From: CAYJGJ01 sp964367585
GTDB lineage: Bacteria > Bacillota > Clostridia > Peptostreptococcales > Anaerovoracaceae
NCBI GenBank assembly: GCA_964367585.1
Contig: CAYIYH010000013.1
Span: forward strand, 1 to 45,537
DNA length: 45,537 nt
Direction of reading: 5' to 3'
Part shown: positions 32,521 through 41,061 of the stretch, one piece after another
Layout: each line of letters starts with the position of its first letter
Position numbering within the stretch: position 1 is the first letter of the stretch
Notes under the pieces: model-generated
The model's input: the letters and a program-made list of their open reading frames with translations, nothing else
What the model was told of the DNA's origin: nothing
Database searches by the model: none
Program-made: the position numbers and the translations under genes

Positions 32521-33465
32521 ATGATATCCGCTAAAATAAAGAGTATAAATAATATGAATGATGAACTGAAATATAATTTAGAATTAAAAATTACCCCTCC
32601 TTTTTCTCTCGAGCAGACCCTATTTTGTGGTCAGGCTTTTAGATGGCAAAAAAAGGAGGGTTTTTTTGATGGTGTTGCTTTGGGAAAGTATATACAGGTA
32701 AAGCAAGTTGAGGCAACGGACTTTACAGTCGTATTTGAACAAAGATTAATATTAAAAAGTAATGAACCACTCGATGAAAGTGTATGGAAACATTATTTTT
32801 CGCTTGACATTGATTATGCGAGTATCCAAAATAGATTTACCGAAGATGACATGATGCGTAAATGCGTGGAAAACGCACCTGGCATACGCATATTAAATCA
32901 AGACTTTTTTGAAGTGCTAATTAGCTTCATTATAAGCCAAAACAATAATATTACAAGAATTCGCAAAATTGTGGATTCATTTTGTCGGAAGTATGGCGAA
33001 GAAGTATATCCCAATCACTATACATTTCCCACCATTCAAAGCGTTAAGGGTGTTACGATTGAAGACTTAGCGGAATTAAAGGCTGGTTTTAGGGCAAAAT
33101 ATATTGTAGATGCTATCAATGTAATATCAAATAATATGTATTTTCCTTCCCTCGATAGCGTTACAAATGAGACTGGATCCTTAGAAAAAAACCGAGAGTT
33201 TTCGGATAAATGGACGCACGAAAAACTTATGAAAGCTAATTTTTATGAGGTGTCTGCATTTTTGCAATCAATTAAAGGCGTCGGACAAAAGGTTTCTGAC
33301 TGTGTATTATTGTTCTCGCTTTGCAGGTATGAAGCCTTCCCAAAAGATGTGTGGATAAAAAAGGCAATGAGCGAATTGTTTCCACAAGGACTGCCTCATG
33401 TCTGCAGTGGTTACGAAGGAATCGCACAGCAGTATATTTTTGAGTATATTAGGAATAGAGAATAA
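32521..33465 (+). CDS. ogg: OGG1-family DNA glycosylase/AP lyase
   Basis: The protein, up to 314 residues, removes oxidised guanine (8-oxoG) from DNA and cleaves the abasic site. It has the OGG N-terminal domain and a helix-hairpin-helix ending in GVGQK with catalytic Lys257, then Asp276 in PKDVW. SQNNNITRI matches the asparagine-rich motif of eukaryotic OGG1. Two in-frame ATGs are possible (32521 and 32554, giving MNDELKYN). Neither has a strong ribosome site, and the second gives the more usual N-terminus. It follows metA by 44 bases, and a terminator lies about 80 bases after the stop. Confidence 0.85.
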   Translation: MISAKIKSINNMNDELKYNLELKITPPFSLEQTLFCGQAFRWQKKEGFFDGVALGKYIQVKQVEATDFTVVFEQRLILKSNEPLDESVWKHYFSLDIDYASIQNRFTEDDMMRKCVENAPGIRILNQDFFEVLISFIISQNNNITRIRKIVDSFCRKYGEEVYPNHYTFPTIQSVKGVTIEDLAELKAGFRAKYIVDAINVISNNMYFPSLDSVTNETGSLEKNREFSDKWTHEKLMKANFYEVSAFLQSIKGVGQKVSDCVLLFSLCRYEAFPKDVWIKKAMSELFPQGLPHVCSGYEGIAQQYIFEYIRNRE

Positions 33466-33544
33466 ATACCTTCAATAATTAATAGTCCGCTATAGAAATT
33501 ATATAATATGATGCATTTGCGCATTATGATGTATGATTGCATCT

Positions 33545-33576
33545 ATATACAGTATTTTTAGCACTGTATATTTTTT
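33545..33576 (+). terminator. Terminator after the glycosylase gene
   Basis: ATATACAGT (33545-33553) pairs with ACTGTATAT (33563-33571) and runs into Ts. Confidence 0.75.
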
Positions 33577-33620
33577 ATTTTATAGAGAATTTAAAAAAAT
33601 TAAATAAAAACATGAAAATC

Positions 33621-33676
33621 TACCGACTACATAGAATTAGATCTTAGAATTTAATTCATATTAAGTCGGTATTTTT
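33621..33676. terminator. Second long-loop hairpin before the sugar-acid operon
   Basis: TACCGACT (33621-33628) pairs with AGTCGGTA (33664-33671), followed by TTTTT. The 35-base loop is long, so a terminator or an attenuator remnant are both possible. The 544-base gap 33466-34009 otherwise holds only the dyad and the sigma-54 promoter listed next; I see no gene in it. Confidence 0.5.
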
Positions 33677-33863
33677 ATTATAAAGTGTTTTTTTGAGTGC
33701 ATATAAAAATACTAAAGATAGAGCTTATCAATTAAAGAAGTGAAAAATACAGGAAGTCTGCACTCCCAAAAAAGGTTGTAAATGTAATGAAGTTATTATA
33801 ATTGCGCAAGTAGTTTTGCTGTGAACAACTAGTGATTTGAAATAAAAATATATTTGCTTTCTG

Positions 33864-33890
33864 AATATCCTCGCTTAAAGTTAGGATATT
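33864..33890. promoter_or_regulatory. Dyad upstream of the sigma-54 promoter (candidate activator site)
   Basis: AATATCCT and AGGATATT are perfect inverted repeats 11 bases apart, centred about 57 bases upstream of the -24 element. Sigma-54 activators bind dyads upstream of their promoters. The preceding 11 bases TATTTGCTTTC recur before the aldolase gene. Confidence 0.5.
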
Positions 33891-33933
33891 AAATGATTAT
33901 TGAACAATATACTTTTATACGTAAACGAGATTT

Positions 33934-33949
33934 TGGCATGACTATTGCA
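33934..33949 (+). promoter_or_regulatory. Sigma-54 promoter of the TRAP/dehydratase operon
   Basis: TGGCATGACTATTGCA has GG (33935-33936) and GC (33947-33948) exactly 12 bases apart, the -24/-12 geometry. Transcription should begin near 33960. A sigma-54 activator gene lies 4.6 kb downstream. Confidence 0.85.
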
Positions 33950-34009
33950 TAATATCGTTTCATAACAAATCGTTATAATTTTATTTATTCCCAAAAAGGA
34001 GGAAATATC

Positions 34010-35053
34010 GTGAAAAAAATTAGAAGCATTATCACAATTTTGTTAATTTTAGCTATGTCACTATCTTTGGTAGCATGTGGCGGTGATGATTCGGGAGCTG
34101 GTGGAGATGGTGAAACGTATACTATCATCATGGGTGGTACAGTTCCAGATGATCATCCGATTTCCCAAGCACAATTTGAATTTGAAAGAGTTGCTGAAGA
34201 AATGTCTGATGGAAGGATTCAAGTAGAAGTTTTTACAAATAATACTATGGGTGCAAGTCGCGAATTAGTAGAGGCAACACAAGCTGGAGAAATACAAATG
34301 TGTGAAACTAGTCAATCTATGTATGCTAGCTTTACTGATGAGTTAGTGAGTGCTGGACTTCCATTCTTATTTGATAATAGAGAAGCTGCATATGCATTTT
34401 TTGATGGTGAATTAGGAACGCGAATTTCTGATGAAATTGCTGATCAAACAGGTGTACGTATCTTGGGATATTTTGAAAATGGTATCCGTATGTTGACTAA
34501 CAATGTAAAACCAATTTCAAGCCCCGATGATATGGCTGGCTTAAAGATTCGAGTTATGGAATCACCACTTTATATTCAAATGTTCGAGTTGATGGGTGCA
34601 AATCCAATGCCAATGAGTTTTTCAGAGTTATATACAGCGTTGCAACAAGGTACTGTTGATGGACAAGATAATCCATATGCAATTACTGCAACAAATAAGT
34701 TCTATGAAGTTCAAGACTACATGACAGATTTAAGCCACAGTTTCGATGTTACGGCTTTAAGTATCAATAGTGATTATTATGAAGCTCTTCCAGATGATCT
34801 AAAAGAAGTTGTAGATGCAGCAGCGGCAGCAGCAGTCGACGTAAATCGTAGTTTGTCGATAGAATTGGAAGCTGAATACATTGCGACAATTCAAGATGCT
34901 GGAACAGAAATCACTTTCTTAACTGATGAACAAAGAAATGTCTTTAGAGATGTAACTCAAGAATGCTACACTACTTTTTCAGACACATATAGCCCAACTG
35001 TTACTTTAGATGAAGTATTAGAAGAGGCTGCAAGGGTAAATGAAGAAAACTAA
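34010..35053 (+). CDS. dctP: TRAP transporter substrate-binding lipoprotein
   Basis: The 347-residue binding protein of a tripartite ATP-independent periplasmic transporter has a lipoprotein signal ending at Cys23 (LSLVAC). The DctP signature GLKIRVMESPLY includes the arginine that clamps the substrate carboxylate, and FSELYTALQQGTVDGQDNP follows. The start is GTG, with AAGGAGG 7 bases upstream. The substrate should be an organic acid, and the neighbours point to a sugar acid. The membrane subunits are not adjacent; they lie at 40576-42343. A 16-bp hairpin follows the stop and may protect this message. Confidence 0.93.
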   Translation: MKKIRSIITILLILAMSLSLVACGGDDSGAGGDGETYTIIMGGTVPDDHPISQAQFEFERVAEEMSDGRIQVEVFTNNTMGASRELVEATQAGEIQMCETSQSMYASFTDELVSAGLPFLFDNREAAYAFFDGELGTRISDEIADQTGVRILGYFENGIRMLTNNVKPISSPDDMAGLKIRVMESPLYIQMFELMGANPMPMSFSELYTALQQGTVDGQDNPYAITATNKFYEVQDYMTDLSHSFDVTALSINSDYYEALPDDLKEVVDAAAAAAVDVNRSLSIELEAEYIATIQDAGTEITFLTDEQRNVFRDVTQECYTTFSDTYSPTVTLDEVLEEAARVNEEN

Positions 35054-35064
35054 TAAATTTATTT

Positions 35065-35099
35065 ATAAATGGGGGTTGTAAATTACAATCCTCATTTAT
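35065..35099 (+). other. Intercistronic 16-bp hairpin after dctP
   Basis: ATAAATGGGGGTTGTA (35065-35080) pairs with TACAATCCTCATTTAT (35084-35099) around AAT, with two wobble pairs. No T run follows. Such hairpins commonly stabilise the upstream binding-protein mRNA and partly limit read-through. Confidence 0.7.
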
Positions 35100-35120
35100 T
35101 ATGTAATAGAAGGAGATTGT

Positions 35121-36620
35121 ATGCTTGCAGTTAGAATATATCCAATTGATACGGTTGCTGTTGCACTGAGTGACTTGAAGTCTGGTACATCAGTAATAGT
35201 TGAAAATGAAACAATTAAACTATTAGAGGATATTCCTAATGGCCATAAATTTGCGTTACAAGACATTCAAATTGGCGAGGATGTTTTAAAGTATGGAAAT
35301 TCTATTGGATTGGCAACCGAAAACATTAAGACTGGCTGTTATGTTCACGATCATAATATTGAAACTAAGGCAAACAACAAGAAAGAGTATTCATATAATT
35401 ACAATACGGAATCTATTTTGCCAGGAAAATCAAAAGATGTGTTTATGGGGTATTCACGAAAAGACAATATGGCGGGCATCAGGAACCATCTTGCATTAAT
35501 CCCCACGGTATTTTGTGCAAATGGGCCATTGCAAAAGTTAGGAAAAATGTTGGAGACAAGATTTCCTCAAAATGAAAATTTTGATGGTATTTTATCATTG
35601 ACTCATCCATATGGCTGTAGCCAAACAGGTAATGACTTGGCAATGACAGCTACAACGTTGTCTGGAATAATCCGCAACCCTAATTTTGGTGGAGTGTTAG
35701 TGGTAAGCCTAGGCTGTGAAATTAATGATCTTATTACGCTTAAAAAACACTTAGGGGAAGTTGATGATAAAAGAGTGAAATTTTTAGTGTTGCAGGAAAG
35801 TGACGATGAGTTTGAAGATGGAATCCAATTATGTGATGAAATCATGTCCGAAGTATATAAAGATAGACGAGAGCCACAATCGTTTAATAAACTTCATATT
35901 AGTGTCAATTGTGGTGGTTCTGATGGATTTTCGGGAATTACCGCAAACAAGATGATTGGTAAAATTACTGAAGAATTCGTCAAAAGAGGTGGAACTGTCA
36001 ATATGACAGAAGTTCCCGAAATGTTCGGTGCGGAACACTTACTCATGAATAGAGCAGTAAATGAAGAAGTTTTCGACGATCAAGTTAGTATGATTAATAA
36101 TTATAATGATTACTTTGCAAGATATGGAGAAAAGGTTAGTGATAATCCTACGCAAGGAAATAAGGCAGGGGGATTATCGACTATTGAAGAAAAATCATTA
36201 GGGTGCATTCAGAAGGGCGGTCTTTGTGCTGTAACCGAAGTATTAAAATATGGTGAGCGAGCATCCAAAAATGGATATATATTAGTATCTGGCCCGGGCA
36301 ATGATTTAACAGGAGTAACCGGACAGATTGCAGCAGGTTCAGTCCTTACTTTATTTACTACAGGTAGAGGAACACCATGCGGGTTTGCCGGTCCTACGTT
36401 TAGACTTTCCTCCAATAATTATCTAGCAAAAAAGAAAAGTGGATGGATAGACTATAATGCAGGTATTCTTTTAGATAATCCGGGTGAAGAAAACTTGGAT
36501 AAATTTACTAAAGAGTTATTTTCTCAAATAGTAGCAACATGTAATGGAGAATATAAAACGAAAAATGAAGTAAATGGGTATTATCAAATGAGTTTTTTGC
36601 GTGATGGAGTTACATTATAA
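35121..36620 (+). CDS. uxaA: UxaA-family altronate/galactarate-type dehydratase
   Basis: The 499-residue protein combines an N-terminal SAF-like domain (about 1-95) with the UxaA/GarD catalytic domain. Cys/His/Glu-rich metal-site motifs are THPYGCSQTGND, LGCEIN, NCGGSDGFSGITAN and FTTGRGTPCGFAG. Family enzymes dehydrate D-altronate or D-galactarate to 2-keto-3-deoxy acids, and the exact acid cannot be told from sequence. Downstream kinase and aldolase genes would use such a product. AAGGAG stands before the ATG. Fusion of the two domains is normal for altronate dehydratase; sulfolactate lyases split them. The symbol is a family assignment. Confidence 0.78.
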   Translation: MLAVRIYPIDTVAVALSDLKSGTSVIVENETIKLLEDIPNGHKFALQDIQIGEDVLKYGNSIGLATENIKTGCYVHDHNIETKANNKKEYSYNYNTESILPGKSKDVFMGYSRKDNMAGIRNHLALIPTVFCANGPLQKLGKMLETRFPQNENFDGILSLTHPYGCSQTGNDLAMTATTLSGIIRNPNFGGVLVVSLGCEINDLITLKKHLGEVDDKRVKFLVLQESDDEFEDGIQLCDEIMSEVYKDRREPQSFNKLHISVNCGGSDGFSGITANKMIGKITEEFVKRGGTVNMTEVPEMFGAEHLLMNRAVNEEVFDDQVSMINNYNDYFARYGEKVSDNPTQGNKAGGLSTIEEKSLGCIQKGGLCAVTEVLKYGERASKNGYILVSGPGNDLTGVTGQIAAGSVLTLFTTGRGTPCGFAGPTFRLSSNNYLAKKKSGWIDYNAGILLDNPGEENLDKFTKELFSQIVATCNGEYKTKNEVNGYYQMSFLRDGVTL

Positions 36621-36640
36621 AGTAATAGCATGGAGAAATT

Positions 36641-37747
36641 ATGAATTATAGTAGTATGATCGCTCCTACGAAGTACTTTCAAGGGCGAAATATTCTAGAA
36701 CAACTATGTGATAGAACATGTCACCTTGGTAAAAGGTACGCATTACTGGTTGATGAGATAATATATGAAATAGTTAAGGATAAAATAGAAAAAGCATTTT
36801 GTGAAAAGAATGTGGATTTTACTTATATATTCTTTCAAGGAGAATCAACACTCGCAGAAGCAAATAGGATAGCAGAATGCTTGAAGGAATCAAATAGAGA
36901 AATTATTGTAGGACTTGGTGGTGGTAAAATAATAGACTCAGCCAAGTTAGCTGCAAAGCTGTGTGAAAACATGAAAACAGTTATTGTACCTACTTCTGCG
37001 TCTTCTGATGCGCCGTGTACTGCTAATACTGTGATATATGATGAACACGGAAGGTTTTTAAATGCGGAAAAAACAAATACAAATCCGGATGTTGTACTTG
37101 TAGACACTGATATTATTCTAAATGCACCAGCTAGAATGTTGATCGCGGGAATGGGAGATGCATTTGTAACATATTATGAAGCTAGAGCATCTAAACGCGC
37201 TGGATTATTTAACTTGTCCGGGGGAATGTCTACGGTTGCTGGATATGAAATTGCAAGGCTAAGCAGAGATATACTATTAAAACATGGAAAAAAAGCAAAA
37301 GAAGATGTTGAACGTAGTTTATGGTCAGAGGATTTTGAAGCAGTTGTTGAGGCAAATATATATTTGAGTGGTGTTGGATTCGAAAATAATGGTTGTTCGA
37401 TTGCACATGGAGCATATAATGGCTTGACGATATTTAACCCTGATGTGCATATTATGCATGGTGAAGGAGTTGCGTTTGGATTATTACTTCAATTAGCCAT
37501 TGAATACGAAGAATATAAAGTGTGGGATGACGATGAATGGAATACAGTAATTGAATTTTACAATACGGTAAATCTTCCTACTAGTTTCGAAGACATCAAG
37601 ATAGTAGATACAAGTACAGTAGCAATCAAACAATTAGCAAAAACAATTTTCGAGGGAAGTGCTAATGTGTTTAGGGTTAATTTTGAGGTAACCCAAGAGA
37701 AAATCGAAAAGGGATTAATGAAAGTAAGAGATATGAAGATATGTTAG
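36641..37747 (+). CDS. GldA-like iron-type alcohol/polyol dehydrogenase
   Basis: The 368-residue protein is of the glycerol dehydrogenase branch of group III metal-dependent dehydrogenases. It has NAD-binding GLGGGKIIDSAK, then PTSASSDAPCT, and the metal ligands in AGMGDAF, SIAHGAYNG and MHGEGVAFG. It should oxidise or reduce a secondary alcohol on a polyol or sugar acid. Glycerol itself is unlikely to be the substrate, because all its neighbours handle sugar acids. It overlaps the next SDR gene by 7 bases (ATGTTAG), so the two dehydrogenases are made together and may act in sequence as an oxidation/reduction epimerisation pair. Confidence 0.85.
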   Translation: MNYSSMIAPTKYFQGRNILEQLCDRTCHLGKRYALLVDEIIYEIVKDKIEKAFCEKNVDFTYIFFQGESTLAEANRIAECLKESNREIIVGLGGGKIIDSAKLAAKLCENMKTVIVPTSASSDAPCTANTVIYDEHGRFLNAEKTNTNPDVVLVDTDIILNAPARMLIAGMGDAFVTYYEARASKRAGLFNLSGGMSTVAGYEIARLSRDILLKHGKKAKEDVERSLWSEDFEAVVEANIYLSGVGFENNGCSIAHGAYNGLTIFNPDVHIMHGEGVAFGLLLQLAIEYEEYKVWDDDEWNTVIEFYNTVNLPTSFEDIKIVDTSTVAIKQLAKTIFEGSANVFRVNFEVTQEKIEKGLMKVRDMKIC

Positions 37748-38493
37748 ATATTTTTGATATAAGTGGAAAAAAAGTCATTATTACAGGAGGTAGCAGAGGT
37801 TTAGGGAAAGGAATGGCCCGGGGATTTGTTGATTCAGGATGCGATGTGATCATAATGGGTTCTAACAATAAGGTTCATGATGTAGCACAAGAACTAAATG
37901 GAGGAAGTGGCAGCATTAGGGGAGTGAGTTGTGATTTGAATAAAACTGAAGACATAGTCGGTTCATTTCATAAAGCATACAACATGCTTGGTGAAATAGA
38001 TGTACTTGTCAATAATGCGGGAATGCAGATCAGGCACCCTTCAGAAGAATTTCCAGTAGAGGATTGGGAAAAAATATTAAATGTAAATCTTACAGCTCCA
38101 TTTTTACTTGCTCAATTAGCGGGAAATAAAATGTTAAAAAAGGGTTCGGGTAAAATAATTAATATTGCATCTCTTACTTCATTTTCCGGAGGCATGTATA
38201 TACCTGCATATGCAGCGAGTAAGGGAGGTATTGCGCAAATGACCAAGACACTATGTAACGAGTGGGCTAGTAAAGGAATCAATGTAAATGCGATTGCTCC
38301 AGGATATATGGATACTGATAATCTGAAGGGTTTAGATGAAGAAAGAATGCGAACAATTATGGATAGGCTGCCGAGTAAACGATTGGGAACCCCAGAGGAC
38401 ATAGTAGGTGCAGTTATTTTCTTGTCTTCTAAAGCATCTGATTATATTAACGGTCATATACTTTTAGTCGACGGAGGATGGATGGCAAGATAG
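37741..38493 (+). CDS. Short-chain dehydrogenase, KduD/gluconate-5-dehydrogenase-like
   Basis: The 250-residue SDR starts MLDIFDISGKKVIITGG, with the cofactor motif GGSRGLGKG, NNAGMQ, Ser in NIASLTSF and catalytic YAASKGG (Y-x-x-x-K). The N-terminal FDISGK and RHPSEEF resemble 2-deoxy-gluconate 3-dehydrogenase and gluconate 5-dehydrogenase. It probably interconverts a keto- and hydroxy-sugar acid. It overlaps the GldA-like gene and ends the first half of the sugar-acid region. A 126-base gap with a promoter then leads to the activator gene. Confidence 0.85.
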   Translation: MLDIFDISGKKVIITGGSRGLGKGMARGFVDSGCDVIIMGSNNKVHDVAQELNGGSGSIRGVSCDLNKTEDIVGSFHKAYNMLGEIDVLVNNAGMQIRHPSEEFPVEDWEKILNVNLTAPFLLAQLAGNKMLKKGSGKIINIASLTSFSGGMYIPAYAASKGGIAQMTKTLCNEWASKGINVNAIAPGYMDTDNLKGLDEERMRTIMDRLPSKRLGTPEDIVGAVIFLSSKASDYINGHILLVDGGWMAR

Positions 38494-38542
38494 TTTGATA
38501 TTTTGCATGAGCATTATTATGTGATAAAAAAGTGTGATAAGC

Positions 38543-38572
38543 TTGAGTAAAGTAGTGCTTTTATGATAATAT
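38543..38572 (+). promoter_or_regulatory. Possible sigma-A promoter of the activator gene
   Basis: TTGAGT (38543-38548) and TAATAT (38567-38572) are 18 bases apart, about 48 bases before the activator start codon. It would give basal activator levels independent of sigma-54. Confidence 0.45.
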
Positions 38573-38619
38573 GTCTAATACTTAATTTCACATTTTTAGA
38601 TTATGTAGGAGATGTAATT

Positions 38620-40368
38620 ATGAATTATGAAGATAAAGAAAATCGTGATGATTTTGAAAAAAAGAATTCAACAGCTTTATTAGTAATCGACCGTAATGGA
38701 ATAGTAAAAAATATTAATGATTCTGCAGAGGAATTTTTTAAGAATATTATTCGTCTACATAAAGATGACATTATTGGTCAAACCTTAACTCAAATTGTGC
38801 CATGTATAGAAGAAGCTGAAGAGATATGTCCAGATATATCTAAATTAGAAATTGAAGGAGACGATTACCATTTTATTTATTTTAATTTCAATAAGGTGTC
38901 TGATGATAATATCGGTGTAGTAATCGTAAAACTGAAAATAGAATCTGAAATTGTTGCGGATTTAATTAAAGAAAAAGAACTAAGAAAAGACTGTGAGGAA
39001 ATCCTAGAAGGTTCTTTTGATGGAATATTAGTAACCGATGAAAATGGTAAAATTCAATATGTAAACGATTCTTATGAAAGGATCGCTGAAATCAAAAAAA
39101 GTGAAATGAAGGGTAAATATATGAGGGATCTTGTTAATCCTATTTGGATGCCGGATTCAGTTGCTCATGTTGTTGCAAGGGAAAATACTACAATTTCCAA
39201 AAAACAAATTGTAAAATCTGGGCGTCATATAATGGTTACTGGGCGACCAATTTATAATAAAAAAAATGAATTAAAACGAATAATAATTAATGCACGAGAT
39301 ATTACTGAAATATATAGTCTTACAGAAGAATTACAAAAGGCAAGGAAAAATGAAAAACTATATATTTCAAGACTAGAAGATACTATTCATGATGATATAG
39401 ATTTAAACATGAAAATACTAACAGCTAGCGATGAAATGAAAAACGTGATGAATTTAGCAGAGAAGGTTACAAATTTCTCAACAACTGTATTATTATTGGG
39501 TGAATCGGGAACAGGTAAAGAGGTTATTGCGCGCCATATACATGGAAAAAGTATCAGAAAAGACAATCCATTTGTAGTCGTGAATTGTGGAGCAATTCCG
39601 GATACTCTCTTAGAATCAGAATTATTTGGATATGAAAGAGGTGCATTTACAGGTGCAATTAATAGTGGTAAACAAGGGTTATTTGAAATAACAGATAATG
39701 GAACTATTTTTCTAGATGAGATTGGTGAGATGCCCTTAAACTTACAAGTAAAAATACTTACATTTTTGGAGTCTAAGGAAGTAAGAAGAATCGGTTCAAC
39801 AGATTCAAAAACTGTTGATGTACGAGTTATCGCTGCGACTAATCGTGATTTGGGAAAGATGGTAGAAGAAGGGACGTTTAGAGAGGATTTATATTATCGT
39901 TTAAATGTAGTTCAAATAGATATACCACCCCTCCGAAAGAGAATCGACGACATTATGCCACTATCAATATTATTCTTGAATATTTTCAATAAAAAATATT
40001 CTCAGGAAAAAGTATTAACGTACGAAACACTAAAGGAAATTGAAAGGTATGCATGGCCTGGAAATGTGAGACAATTGAAAAATGTAGTAGAAAATATGGT
40101 AATTGTAAGTAACAACGAGTATTTGGAGCCAGAAGATTTGCCATGGTATAGAAACGGTAGGAAAAATGAAATCGTAAGGAAGATTGAAAGTATATCTGAA
40201 AACGAGGAGATTAGTTTAAATGATGCTGTAGAAGAACTTGAAAAAAACATGTTATACAGAGCACAAGTACTATATGGAAGTACAAGAAAAATGGCTGAGC
40301 ATTTAGGTGTTAATCAGTCTACTATCGTAAGAAAAATGCAGAAATATGATATGGAGTTTAAGATTTGA
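38620..40368 (+). CDS. Sigma-54-dependent transcriptional activator with two PAS-like domains
   Basis: The 582-residue enhancer-binding protein has a PAS-like domain at about 15-110, a second PAS domain at about 125-235 (FDGILVTDENGKIQYVNDS), a short coiled coil, the AAA+ domain (265-505) and a Fis-type HTH (552-576). Walker A GESGTGKE (294-301), the sigma-54 contact loop GAFTGA (341-346) and Walker B TIFLDE (362-367) are intact, so it can open sigma-54 promoters. I choose ATG 38620 because AGGAGA lies 7 bases upstream; an earlier ATG at 38563 has no site. Its targets are likely the promoters at 33934 and perhaps 45432. PAS input suggests sensing of a small ligand. Confidence 0.93.
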   Translation: MNYEDKENRDDFEKKNSTALLVIDRNGIVKNINDSAEEFFKNIIRLHKDDIIGQTLTQIVPCIEEAEEICPDISKLEIEGDDYHFIYFNFNKVSDDNIGVVIVKLKIESEIVADLIKEKELRKDCEEILEGSFDGILVTDENGKIQYVNDSYERIAEIKKSEMKGKYMRDLVNPIWMPDSVAHVVARENTTISKKQIVKSGRHIMVTGRPIYNKKNELKRIIINARDITEIYSLTEELQKARKNEKLYISRLEDTIHDDIDLNMKILTASDEMKNVMNLAEKVTNFSTTVLLLGESGTGKEVIARHIHGKSIRKDNPFVVVNCGAIPDTLLESELFGYERGAFTGAINSGKQGLFEITDNGTIFLDEIGEMPLNLQVKILTFLESKEVRRIGSTDSKTVDVRVIAATNRDLGKMVEEGTFREDLYYRLNVVQIDIPPLRKRIDDIMPLSILFLNIFNKKYSQEKVLTYETLKEIERYAWPGNVRQLKNVVENMVIVSNNEYLEPEDLPWYRNGRKNEIVRKIESISENEEISLNDAVEELEKNMLYRAQVLYGSTRKMAEHLGVNQSTIVRKMQKYDMEFKI

Positions 40369-40497
40369 GTGAAAATTGTAAAATAATGATGGAATGATTT
40401 GTATGTATTGTTCTATTTGTGATTACAAGAATGTATGACAGAGCGATTGAAATCTAGATATATTCGAAAATAGAAAAAGGGGGTAACAGTTTAAAAT

Positions 40498-40522
40498 AGC
40501 CAATCTAAGAGATAGATTAGCT
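40498..40522 (+). other. Hairpin upstream of dctQ
   Basis: AGCCAATCTA and TAGATTAGCT form a stem with one mismatch around AGAGA. ATTTTTAAG follows after a few bases, so weak termination or attenuation before dctQ is possible. The rest of the 207-base gap shows no other signal. Confidence 0.4.
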
Positions 40523-40575
40523 GCAGTGATTTTTAAGTAGGTATTATATTGATTAATAGAGGAGGAGTATATTGT

Positions 40576-41061
40576 ATGAAAGCACTTAGATTTATAGACA
40601 ATCATTTAGAAGCAATGTTGGGTGCAATTGTTTTATTTTGCATGACAATTATTATATTTTTGCAAATAGTATTTCGTGTAGCTGAGTTCCCGTTGTCTTG
40701 GACAGAGGAAGTAGGTCGATATATGTTTATATGGTTGATTTATCTTGGTTGTGCAGGGGCAATAAGGAAGAGAAAACACATAAGTGTTGAATTGTTTGAT
40801 TTATTTTTAAAAGAAAAGGGTAAATTTGTTTTGAGTATAGTAGCAAACCTAATTTTCTTGGTATTTGCAATAGTTTTATTTATTAATAGTATTCCTGTAG
40901 TTGAGCGTGTAATAACGCAATTATCACCAGCAGTGCGGATGCCAATGTCTATTCCATATACATCAATTTTAGTAGGTAGTTTTCTTATGGTAATTAGACT
41001 AATTCAAGACACATTTATAAGAATTAAAGAGAGAAAGGTGAAGGTTTCATCAAATGAATAA
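40576..41061 (+). CDS. dctQ: TRAP transporter small permease subunit
   Basis: The 161-residue protein has four membrane helices and the DctQ signature SWTEEVGRYMFIWLIYLGCAGAIR split across helix 2, followed by RKHISVELF. It joins the large subunit to form the sodium-driven importer. I choose ATG 40576, because AGGAGGAG lies 8 bases upstream; the earlier in-frame ATG at 40549 has none and would add nine residues. It overlaps dctM by 8 bases. Confidence 0.92.
   Translation: MKALRFIDNHLEAMLGAIVLFCMTIIIFLQIVFRVAEFPLSWTEEVGRYMFIWLIYLGCAGAIRKRKHISVELFDLFLKEKGKFVLSIVANLIFLVFAIVLFINSIPVVERVITQLSPAVRMPMSIPYTSILVGSFLMVIRLIQDTFIRIKERKVKVSSNE

Noticed and set aside
36641..37747. Dedicated glycerol dehydrogenase
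   Set aside because: Motifs fit the GldA branch, but no glycerol genes are nearby and the setting is sugar-acid degradation, so I kept a general name.
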